This document shows, in pieces, positions 7,201 to 10,901 of a DNA stretch of 10,901 nucleotides; within the stretch, counting starts at the first letter, position 1, and the number at the start of each line of letters is the position of its first letter. The DNA lies in the NCBI GenBank assembly GCA_021800135.1, contig JAJYZH010000012.1, positions 1 through 10,901 on the forward strand, read 5' to 3'. The DNA comes from Microcaldota archaeon (GTDB lineage Archaea; Micrarchaeota; Micrarchaeia; Micrarchaeales; Micrarchaeaceae). A program made the position numbers and the translations under genes. The notes beneath the pieces are model-generated. The model had not been told where the DNA came from, did not search any database, and saw only the letters and a list, made by a program, of their open reading frames with translations.

Positions 7201-7478
7201 CGCCATACATAGAGTTCCTCATGATATATACTCCAAACTCTGCCAACGGCACGATAACAGACGCCCCATCCCAGTTCTACACATCAAACTTCTACAAGGG
7301 CTACTTCCTAGATCAACTGCCTGGATTCACCCAGGTTTACCCGTCCAACGCAATAGGAATAAACTATGTAAACGGCACATACCCGATACGCATATTCGCA
7401 CTGGACAATTTCACAGGCAGCCTTCCGCCGCTTGTCCAAAAACCATCGTGGGTGCACAACAACTACACCCTCCCGTAA
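4257..7478 (+). CDS. aglB: AglB/Stt3-family oligosaccharyltransferase with extra N-terminal membrane module
   Basis: The catalytic subunit for protein N-glycosylation moves a lipid-linked glycan to Asn in N-X-S/T sequons outside the membrane. Family marks: EFDPYFD at residues 162-168 fits the first acidic (DXD-like) metal site, TVAE at 477-480 fits the TIXE motif, and WWDYG at 782-786 is the acceptor-binding signature. Many hydrophobic helices lie between these, then a C-terminal domain of about 290 residues. At 1073 residues it is long for archaea. About 130 residues precede the usual first helix: three predicted helices (about 5-29, 36-56, 66-91) and a charged linker (about 92-131). The second acidic site is unclear (GEQLVE, 282-287). 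Twelve sequons and four cysteines follow WWDYG, and two more cysteines precede it. The start is 22 bases after uS3, so co-transcription is possible. Confidence 0.93.
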   Translation: MSVLGAIGVILISFITLTAPGILFSLALLKRTHLHIFEIIVIGFIFGLIATPTLTWMESYAIPYVHAFSFSLTLFNANALVLTLIGLALCYKEGVFEDYGLMKKKHKEERAEEQAVQETVKEERKSEKTYNMKLVWSALLIIMLLAFFMRIANLGVSPIFFEFDPYFDMMSAHSILTLGYQYLNDTSAWPIVLAGTNHRIQPIVPYLTAYWYDLANALLYHHPSFSTSLMSYAGSFYPPIVAALLAFSIFMLIYHEYDPYLGLIGATFVATMPTLVTTFIAGEQLVEPWGIFTLFFFFATYMLAIKNMKSARFAILAGIAFASTFLGAHYYTVDIGVLALFIIVQASIDFLKDKLDKDFFKMNAIVIIVIALFMIFYYPYGANYGGGIPSVFGLPLAVGAPLLALVFAALLYYGLPFFSKRKIIFKDAGSRSRISWLILILVIALIFAVATPLRHTIHDYLSLSARFTTPSSALFMTVAEFEPSGVLYNFGASGFGILSPQILGAPLLLWFVIIAALFLLELSILYKNAKTEILYMAIAIPLVIAGMMEVKYLPHFGVAYIMLMMILLGEIIFMIKHRFRPDTKVAAATIIGGFAIGMPAAAILGLTLGGIGLVLGIVIGGLLFGAIAKSIMHGRPEENHESIHELSQKEKTAIAIAYAIGLFFVSTVLGIIYLLLLIFWKKDYYNKPLYWTALLFIAVLIGGIALSHSFIFGESASLLSSIGSAMIYYGAHSATAACSSIASSGLSVGYGMLCNTVPSYWITAAAWMRQNVGPNAPRILAWWDYGDWINWFGGSNAVLRGDNAKPLEDYATAASFVLGPQLNFTPLQLANMMNTNETKYVVFSNGLVQKWQALDFLACVDINATSEAYAKAQAAGTGTPYVLGSSPCEIAHDPQFALVPYYALVQSNITQSLNYYCTISNSTSQYIKSYLVVGSNLSNHTVCVKPKSSTSPLIEVYNSSGSQINAYLSASNYLGVVNLGGAPYIEFLMIYTPNSANGTITDAPSQFYTSNFYKGYFLDQLPGFTQVYPSNAIGINYVNGTYPIRIFALDNFTGSLPPLVQKPSWVHNNYTLP

Positions 7479-7488
7479 ATGTTTTAGC

Positions 7489-7495
7489 CTTATAC
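7489..7495 (+). promoter_or_regulatory. TATA-like box for tRNA-Ile
   Basis: The sequence CTTATAC is centred about 27 bases before the first base of the tRNA, the standard archaeal TATA distance to a transcription start. It lies just after the aglB stop. This is a match by eye only. Confidence 0.5.
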
Positions 7496-7518
7496 GTGAA
7501 GAACTATTACTATCTGTT

Positions 7519-7593
7519 GGGCCTGTAGCTCAGCCTGGTTAGAGCGCCGGTCTTATAAGCCGTAGATCGAGAGTTCAAATCTCTCCAGGCCCA
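7519..7593 (+). tRNA. tRNA-Ile (anticodon UAU)
   Basis: A complete 75-base cloverleaf without an intron. The acceptor stem GGGCCTG pairs perfectly with CAGGCCC (7586-7592), and the discriminator is A73 at 7593. The D stem is GCTC/GAGC with a 10-base loop. The T stem GAGAG/CTCTC pairs perfectly with loop TTCAAAT. The anticodon loop is CTTATAA at 7552-7558, so the anticodon is TAT at 7554-7556, reading AUA. The anticodon stem is weak at its ends (C27-U43 mismatch, U31-G39 wobble). A37, A38 and A73 agree with isoleucine identity. CCA is not encoded. Most archaea read AUA with a CAU tRNA modified to agmatidine, so a genomic UAU is unusual. Confidence 0.93.
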
Positions 7594-7607
7594 TTCTTCC
7601 ATTGGGG

Positions 7608-7617
7608 TTATATAAAA
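7608..7617 (+). promoter_or_regulatory. Strong orphan TATA-like element
   Basis: TTATATAAAA stands between tRNA-Ile and the 3' end of the - strand nucleotidyltransferase, 15 bases after the tRNA. It is a near-ideal archaeal TATA box but no gene on either strand begins at the right distance. Read on the + strand it would start a transcript near 7640. Confidence 0.4.
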
Positions 7618-7700
7618 CTCAACGAAATGTCCCCCATCTCTAGCATAGTTTTAGCACCCTTAAAAATTCAAAGTGCAGGTTTCCAGGCCATAAAACCCGA

Positions 7701-8444
7701 TCATCTCTTTTTTGCATGGCTTTCGAACACTGACCTGTACGTGTCAAGAGTCCCTATATCAAACCACTCCCCTTTGCATTCAAAACCATAGACCGGATTT
7801 TCTGATGCAAGCCACTTGAGAAAATATCCTGGCGCATCCGGGTTATTTCCACCCCTCAAATACTCGTCGAATTTTCCGAGCGTGTCTTTTGGAAGCATGT
7901 ATATCCCGGTGCTTATCATTGTAGTCCTCGGTTCTTGGGGTTTTTCCTCAAAACGCACTACCCTCTGCCCTTCTAATTCAACTACCCCGAACCTTTTTGC
8001 ATCCTCCTTTGACCCGACATCGCGTAGCAGCACCAGCGGGGCTCTCCTTCCCCCGAAGCTTTCAAATGCGTCCTTCAGGTCGAATGAGTAATAGTTGTCG
8101 CCTGCAATTATCGCAACGTCATCATCCACCCTGAGCTTCTTTATCAGGTAGTCCAAACCCTTTATAGCCCCGAATTTATTGGCGTTAGTCGTAGTAGGCT
8201 CGACTACCAGTTCCATCGGCGTTCCTGATTCCCTGGCAATATTATTCGACATCCAGTATCTAAACTGATCCTCGAACTTCTCATTTGTTGATATTATAAC
8301 GCGCTTTGCCTCCAATCCCCTAAGCGAATCCATTATATGGTCCAATATCGGCTTTCCCTCTATCGGCAATAACGGCTTTGGGATGAATAGAGTAAGCGGT
8401 TCCAATCTTGTGGCAAAACCGCCACACAGTATTATGGCTTCCAT
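7701..8444 (-). CDS. Sugar-1-phosphate nucleotidyltransferase (RmlA/GlmU-N-like)
   Basis: This 247-residue cytoplasmic enzyme belongs to the family that joins an NTP and a sugar-1-phosphate to make an NDP-sugar and pyrophosphate. The nucleotide-binding start reads AIILCGGFATRLEPLT (3-18) with K23-P24 in IPKPLLPI. A central AGDNYYS (114-120) holds the likely metal-binding D116. FEEKP lies at 165-169, and GEWFDIGTLDTY (225-236) holds a second likely metal-binding Asp, D229. It consists almost only of the catalytic domain, with no C-terminal beta-helix, and is shorter than RmlA (about 290). The exact base and sugar cannot be read from sequence. Its place 220 bases from aglB suggests glycan precursor supply, which is inference. 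The ATG has no leader if the TATA box at 8467-8474 is used. Confidence 0.9.
   Translation of the reverse strand: MEAIILCGGFATRLEPLTLFIPKPLLPIEGKPILDHIMDSLRGLEAKRVIISTNEKFEDQFRYWMSNNIARESGTPMELVVEPTTTNANKFGAIKGLDYLIKKLRVDDDVAIIAGDNYYSFDLKDAFESFGGRRAPLVLLRDVGSKEDAKRFGVVELEGQRVVRFEEKPQEPRTTMISTGIYMLPKDTLGKFDEYLRGGNNPDAPGYFLKWLASENPVYGFECKGEWFDIGTLDTYRSVFESHAKKR
7708..7713 (+). terminator. Possible T6 terminator on the + strand
   Basis: A run of six T on the + strand, inside the last codons of the oppositely oriented nucleotidyltransferase. Archaeal RNA polymerase can stop at such runs. It lies about 95 bases after the orphan TATA element and could end a short transcript from it. It is also simply AAA/AAG lysine codons on the other strand, so the evidence is weak. 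Confidence 0.25.
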
Positions 8445-8447
8445 GCC

Positions 8448-8457
8448 GTAATATTAC
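8448..8457. repeat. Perfect 10-base palindrome in the nucleotidyltransferase promoter
   Basis: GTAATATTAC is a perfect inverted repeat 4-13 bases before the nucleotidyltransferase ATG and downstream of its TATA box. The position suits an operator that would block transcription start. Ten-base palindromes occur by chance several times in a window this size, so function is unproven. Confidence 0.35.
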
Positions 8458-8466
8458 TGTCAAGGG

Positions 8467-8474
8467 TTTAAAAA
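8467..8474 (-). promoter_or_regulatory. TATA-like box for nucleotidyltransferase (leaderless start)
   Basis: Read on the - strand this is TTTTTAAA, centred about 26 bases before the ATG at 8444. That spacing would place the transcription start at or next to the start codon, giving a leaderless mRNA, and no ribosome binding site is seen in the gap. The element is AT-symmetric, so it might also serve the + strand. Confidence 0.5.
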
Positions 8475-8497
8475 TGTTATCGCGTTGAAACAATACG

Positions 8498-8505
8498 CAT
8501 AAAAG
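8498..8505 (+). promoter_or_regulatory. TATA-like box for ATP-cone gene
   Basis: CATAAAAG lies so that a start about 26 bases downstream (near 8528) would give a 20-base leader holding the GGTGA ribosome binding site of the ATP-cone gene. The match is by eye. Confidence 0.35.
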
Positions 8506-8538
8506 TTTTCCCATTGTATGTCTATCTGTGCAGCTTTT

Positions 8539-8543
8539 GGTGA
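8539..8543 (+). promoter_or_regulatory. Ribosome binding site deciding the ATP-cone start
   Basis: GGTGA, complementary to the archaeal 16S 3' end, lies four bases before ATG 8548. It would fall inside the coding region if the ATG at 8518 were used, so it supports 8548. Confidence 0.6.
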
Positions 8544-8547
8544 CTTT

Positions 8548-8790
8548 ATGAAAGTCAAAAGGAAGAACGGTGCCGAGGAGGATTTCGTAAGGGAGAAGAT
8601 TGTCGTAGCTGTGGTAAAAGCAGGGGGTAAACTGGAGCTTGCAAGGGCGATAGCGCAAGAGTCAGAAAAGGAATTTGTCGGCAGGGACATAGTGGCAAGT
8701 CAGGAGATAAGGCAAAAAGTGCTGGACAAATTGAAGGCAAGGGACGCAGCCACATATGAAAGCTGGATAAAATACGACAAAACGAAATAA
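8548..8790 (+). CDS. Stand-alone ATP-cone domain protein
   Basis: This 80-residue protein is almost exactly one ATP-cone, the nucleotide-binding regulatory domain found at the N-terminus of ribonucleotide reductases and in NrdR. It starts with the signature MKVKRKNGAEEDFVREKI, continues with VVKAGGKLELARAIAQE, and ends with ASQEIRQKVLDKLKARDAATYESWI. The ATG at 8548 matches the family start and has a GGTGA motif ahead. An ATG at 8518 would add ten unrelated residues. There is no zinc ribbon (no cysteine at all), so it is not NrdR, and no reductase domain is attached or adjacent. A role as a small ATP/dATP-sensing partner protein is inference. It is transcribed away from the nucleotidyltransferase. 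Confidence 0.85.
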   Translation: MKVKRKNGAEEDFVREKIVVAVVKAGGKLELARAIAQESEKEFVGRDIVASQEIRQKVLDKLKARDAATYESWIKYDKTK

Positions 8791-8804
8791 TAGTACCCAT
8801 ATTC

Positions 8805-8830
8805 ACATATTTTTATTTTGAAGATATAGC
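8805..8830 (+). promoter_or_regulatory. AT-rich putative promoter region of the VKOR gene
   Basis: The 68-base gap before the VKOR gene is AT-rich, with ATATTTTTATTTT followed by GATATAGC (8823-8830). The latter is centred about 32 bases before ATG 8859, giving a very short leader if used. No clear ribosome binding site is seen. A three-codon ATG frame (8851, ending in TGA 8860-8862) overlaps the start. Confidence 0.3.
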
Positions 8831-8858
8831 TAATGCTTTAATCAACTGAGATGCGCAA

Positions 8859-9350
8859 ATGAGGACAACGAAAACTGAATTCTTCATACTTACGATTATG
8901 TCACTGATAGGGCTAGCCTCCTCCCTTACTGTAATCTACGAGTTCAGCATACTCGGTAAACTTCCCCCGCTCTGCACTCTGCAAGGGAATCCTACCTTTT
9001 TCGGGGCCAAGGTGAACTGCGCCATAGTTCTGTCAAGTCAATATTCGACCTTCTACGGTATATCACTCGAAGCTCTTGCGGCAGTATGGTTTATCGTGAA
9101 CCTTGCGCTTATAGCAACCATGATATTCGCAAATCGCGACATATCAAAGAAGCTGTTCAATCTGCTTTTTGCATGGAGGTTCCTAGGACTGGCAATAGTA
9201 CCCTATCTCATATACCTGGAATTCTTCGTAGTGCATGCGATATGTACCTACTGCACGATAATGCACGCGGCAATAATAATCGACTTCGCCATAATAACCT
9301 ACATGGTGTTCTCAGAGAACTCAAAGATAAGGAGGGACCTTTTCGGTTGA
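8859..9350 (+). CDS. VKOR-family thiol oxidoreductase (disulfide-bond formation)
   Basis: This 163-residue membrane protein resembles the vitamin K epoxide reductase family. In prokaryotes these proteins play the part of DsbB, reoxidising a thioredoxin-like partner and passing electrons to quinone. Hydrophobic helices are at about 8-30, 66-90, 103-122 and 124-150. The outer loop carries C39 and C54, followed by a conserved-type serine stretch and GISLEALAAVWF. The active-site CTYC is at 129-132, at the start of the last helix. All four family cysteines are thus present. The gap between the two loop cysteines (15 residues) is longer than in well-known members. There is no fused thioredoxin domain and no DsbA-like gene in view. 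The gene converges on tRNA-Lys. Confidence 0.88.
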   Translation: MRTTKTEFFILTIMSLIGLASSLTVIYEFSILGKLPPLCTLQGNPTFFGAKVNCAIVLSSQYSTFYGISLEALAAVWFIVNLALIATMIFANRDISKKLFNLLFAWRFLGLAIVPYLIYLEFFVVHAICTYCTIMHAAIIIDFAIITYMVFSENSKIRRDLFG

Positions 9351-9351
9351 G

Positions 9352-9358
9352 AAAAAAA
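9352..9358 (-). terminator. T7 terminator after tRNA-Lys
   Basis: On the - strand seven T follow two bases after the tRNA-Lys discriminator (G, then CC, then T7). Such T runs terminate archaeal transcription. The run sits directly after the stop of the converging VKOR gene. Confidence 0.6.
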
Positions 9359-9360
9359 GG

Positions 9361-9470
9361 CGGGCCCAGGGGGACTTTCATAATCCTGATAACTTTACCA
9401 AGATATTATTTTGAACCCTCGACCTACTGGTTAAGAGCCAGCCGCTCTGACCATGCTGAGCTATGGGCCC
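9361..9470 (-). tRNA. tRNA-Lys (anticodon CUU) with a T-loop intron
   Basis: On the - strand, acceptor GGGCCCA (9470-9464) pairs perfectly with TGGGCCC (9368-9362), and the discriminator is G73 at 9361. The D stem is GCTC/GAGC with a 10-base loop. The anticodon stem is GCTGG/CCAGT around loop CTCTTAA, so the anticodon is CTT (9435-9433), reading AAG. The variable loop is AGGTC. The T stem begins GAGGG, but the T loop is interrupted after base 59 by 35 bases. Removing them gives loop TTCAAAT and closing strand CCCCC (one A50-C64 mismatch), for a mature length of 75. CC but not the final A of CCA is encoded. The gene starts 20 bases after the HD gene stop, so it may be co-transcribed; a CTATAG at 9491-9496 could be its own TATA box but is slightly close. 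Confidence 0.92.
9375..9409 (-). other. Noncanonical tRNA intron (position 59/60) with bulge-helix-bulge
   Basis: A 35-base intron in the T loop. A bulge-helix-bulge forms as follows. The exon T stem GAGGG/CCCCC is the outer helix. Exon TTCA (bases 54-57) pairs with intron TGAA (intron bases 30-33) as the four-base-pair central helix. The 5' bulge is A58, A59 and intron A1; the 3' bulge is intron A34, G35 and T60. Intron TAAT (2-5) pairs with ATTA (26-29) as the inner helix. Cutting after the second base of each bulge gives a perfect standard T loop. Confidence 0.9.
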
Positions 9471-9490
9471 GTCTATTCGCAAAAGAACTG

Positions 9491-10621
9491 CTATAGGCTT
9501 TTCTCTGCAATCCTTTTAACCTTTTCTACTCTGTCCTCGCTGCACGCCACGAGCAGTATGGTTTTCCTTCCTATCACTTCATTCAACGATCTTACTATCG
9601 GAGACAGTTCCGAAAGTGTCCCTACATAATTACCCTTCTTGTCTATCACACTCACATCATCTCCACTCTTCTTTATCTTCGCTGTGATTACTACGTACTC
9701 CTTTTCTCCGGCTTTCTCTAATCTGCCCTTTATGTCTCTTTCAGTATCGGATTTGACCGAGTCAGAATCAAGATACACTGCCCTCTTGTATAAACGCCTC
9801 TCAAGTATCCTGCCAACAATTTCACCTGCGCTTTTTGTTTTGGAAAGTTCTGTTATGAATGTCAAGTCATCATAATCCTTTGCGGTTTTGAAATCCACCT
9901 CGCCATTGTCTATCGCCGCGCTCGCAGCCTTATTATACATGCCGCTTACTATCAGGCCTGTATGGTGCTTGTACACGTTATAGAACATTAGATACCTCGC
10001 TATGAGCATCGACTCGGCAACGCTTATGTCATAATCATATATCGATAGCCTGCCCTTGTAAAAGCCTAGCTTGTATTTCAGCCTCTGCTGGTCTATAACT
10101 CCGTAGTTTACACCTGCATAGTACGCGTCCCTGCTCAGGTAGTCTATCCTGTCAGCTCCGAAAGTACCGGCGAATATCTCGCCAAATCCCTCCCCCCTGA
10201 AATATTTGACAAACCTGGCGAATGAAAGTCCCGCCCCGCTTATTATATCCTTTATTCTGCCCTCTCTTATCTTCTCCTCCCCTATGATCTCATGCGTTTT
10301 ACCAAGATACTTCTTTAGGAGCTCATCTGAAGTATGAGAGAACGGTGCATGCCCTACATCATGCAGCAAAGCCGCAAGATACAGCTCTTCGTTATCCTTG
10401 CCGTAAATATTGTTGAAAATCTCCTTGGATATCTGCATAGTGCCAAGAGAGTGAGAGAACCTCGAATGCGTAGCCCCCGGATATACCATGTCAAGGAACC
10501 CTGTTTGCTTTAGCCTTCTCAACCTCTGCATTTCCGGGGTCTCTATTATACTCAGTTCAATTGCGTTAGCTTTTATGTCCCCTAACAATGGGTCCCTTGT
10601 CCTGAAGCTAGGTTTAAGCAT
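9491..10621 (-). CDS. HD-domain phosphohydrolase (dGTPase/SAMHD1/YdhJ-like, COG1078 type)
   Basis: This 376-residue predicted soluble protein belongs to the metal-dependent HD superfamily whose best-known members hydrolyse nucleotides. The start LLGDIKANAIELSIIETPEM and RLRRLKQTGF are typical of the family. Metal ligands are H57 in THSRFSHSLG (51-60), H87-D88 in LLHDVGHAPFSH (85-96), and D157 in GADRIDYLSRD (155-165). So the full H-HD-D set is present and activity is likely. The residues after about 180 look like the usual helical part and a C-terminal alpha/beta region. The substrate cannot be read from sequence; dNTPs are a guess from relatives. The ATG at 10621 lies within the last codons of the upstream VKOR-like gene (8-base overlap), which suggests translational coupling. 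Confidence 0.9.
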   Translation of the reverse strand: MLKPSFRTRDPLLGDIKANAIELSIIETPEMQRLRRLKQTGFLDMVYPGATHSRFSHSLGTMQISKEIFNNIYGKDNEELYLAALLHDVGHAPFSHTSDELLKKYLGKTHEIIGEEKIREGRIKDIISGAGLSFARFVKYFRGEGFGEIFAGTFGADRIDYLSRDAYYAGVNYGVIDQQRLKYKLGFYKGRLSIYDYDISVAESMLIARYLMFYNVYKHHTGLIVSGMYNKAASAAIDNGEVDFKTAKDYDDLTFITELSKTKSAGEIVGRILERRLYKRAVYLDSDSVKSDTERDIKGRLEKAGEKEYVVITAKIKKSGDDVSVIDKKGNYVGTLSELSPIVRSLNEVIGRKTILLVACSEDRVEKVKRIAEKSL

Positions 10622-10901
10622 CGCCCCGCCAAAAGACTATAACGAAATAAAGCAGCAGTAGCGCATCTATCGTAGAGCAGTATACGCATATCTTACCTAT
10701 CAAATACATTGCAACAATAGAATACGCAAGCGCAGCTATTCCCAGGGAAGCCCACGCCTTCGACAACCAGTTTTTATAATATTCGATCACTAACGCTACC
10801 CCGAACCATACCGCGGCATATATAGCCAGGGGTATACCTAAAACCTCTGAAAAGACGCTAGTAAGCACCGTCTCACAGCTGATCAAACCGTTATTTGGAC
10901 A
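10614..10901 (-). CDS. Second VKOR-family protein, N-terminal part outside window
   Basis: The last 95 residues of a VKOR-like membrane protein are visible. The frame remains open to the right edge, so the TTG at 10886 is probably internal. Seen are a cysteine at the edge (10901-10899) and another eight residues on in ISCETVLTSVFSEVLGIPLA, the family's outer-loop pair with the following serine and GIPLAIYAAVWF helix. There is a middle helix, and then KICVYCSTIDALLLL with the CxxC active site. The protein ends in a short FWRGDA tail. The cysteine spacing (8) is nearer to known VKOR proteins than that of the paralogue at 8859. It overlaps the HD phosphohydrolase start by 8 bases. The missing part should contain the first membrane helix. 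Confidence 0.85.
   Translation of the reverse strand, partial: CPNNGLISCETVLTSVFSEVLGIPLAIYAAVWFGVALVIEYYKNWLSKAWASLGIAALAYSIVAMYLIGKICVYCSTIDALLLLYFVIVFWRGDA

Noticed and set aside
7546..7568. Intron in the anticodon loop of tRNA-Ile
   Set aside because: The gene already counts to an exact 75-base cloverleaf, so there is no extra sequence to remove.
7628..7792. Short + strand frame after the orphan TATA box
   Set aside because: About 54 codons, mostly antisense to the nucleotidyltransferase, with no ribosome binding site and no family resemblance.
8518..8547. Upstream ATG as start of the ATP-cone gene
   Set aside because: It adds ten residues with no match to the family and puts the GGTGA site inside the coding region.
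9361..9420. tRNA-Lys as a broken or pseudo tRNA, or half of a split tRNA
   Set aside because: Both halves are adjacent and in order, and a proper bulge-helix-bulge at the junctions restores a full cloverleaf, so an intron is the simpler reading.
9086..9496. 136-codon + strand frame across the VKOR gene end and tRNA-Lys
   Set aside because: It runs out of frame through VKOR and antisense through a well-supported tRNA.
9491..9496. CTATAG as a definite TATA box for tRNA-Lys
   Set aside because: It is only about 23-24 bases from the tRNA start and forms the last codons of the HD gene; read-through from that gene is as likely.
1..10901. CRISPR array, insertion sequence, phage or defence system
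   Set aside because: No direct repeats with spacers, transposase motifs or defence-type domains were seen. The HD phosphohydrolase resembles dNTPase proteins that can act in defence, but nothing around it supports that role.

Overview
The window is archaeal. It opens with the archaeal order of the S10/spc ribosomal operon, uL3-uL4-uL23-uL2-uS19-uL22-uS3, all on the + strand. It also carries an AglB/Stt3-type oligosaccharyltransferase, a tRNA whose intron is framed by a bulge-helix-bulge, TATA-type promoters, and GGTGA-type ribosome binding sites. The very frequent AUA and AGG codons, a tRNA-Ile with a directly encoded UAU anticodon, and an intron in the T-loop of tRNA-Lys suggest a small-genome DPANN lineage, with Micrarchaeota/ARMAN-like archaea the best guess. 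That lineage call is inference; the domain call is firm.

Layout. Positions 1-4234 hold seven tightly packed ribosomal protein genes. uL3 is cut by the left edge. The next genes start 5-18 bases after the previous stop, often with a GTGA-like ribosome binding site that includes the stop codon. The usual archaeal continuation (uL29, eIF1/SUI1, Rpp29, uS17) is missing. Instead, 22 bases after uS3, comes a large aglB gene (4257-7478) coding for a 1073-residue membrane oligosaccharyltransferase with an extra N-terminal three-helix module. A tRNA-Ile(UAU) gene with its own TATA box follows (7519-7593).

Positions 7600-8850 hold a sugar-1-phosphate nucleotidyltransferase on the - strand. It is transcribed divergently from a small stand-alone ATP-cone protein. 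The nucleotidyltransferase TATA box sits about 26 bases before its ATG, which suggests a leaderless mRNA. Next come a VKOR-family disulfide-forming membrane protein (+), an intron-containing tRNA-Lys(CUU) (-), an HD-domain phosphohydrolase (-), and a second VKOR-family gene (-) cut by the right edge. The last two coding regions overlap by 8 bases.

How the parts may work together. The first block makes ribosomes. AglB and the nucleotidyltransferase fit protein N-glycosylation (sugar activation, then transfer outside the membrane). The two VKOR proteins fit oxidative folding of exported proteins, and AglB itself has six cysteines and many N-glycosylation sequons in its predicted outer domain. 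The HD phosphohydrolase and ATP-cone protein suggest nucleotide hydrolysis or sensing, but no partner is visible. I see no insertion sequence, CRISPR array or phage gene. The most notable observations are the T-loop intron of tRNA-Lys, the UAU anticodon of tRNA-Ile, loss of the tryptophan-finger residues in uL3, and the break of the ribosomal operon by aglB.
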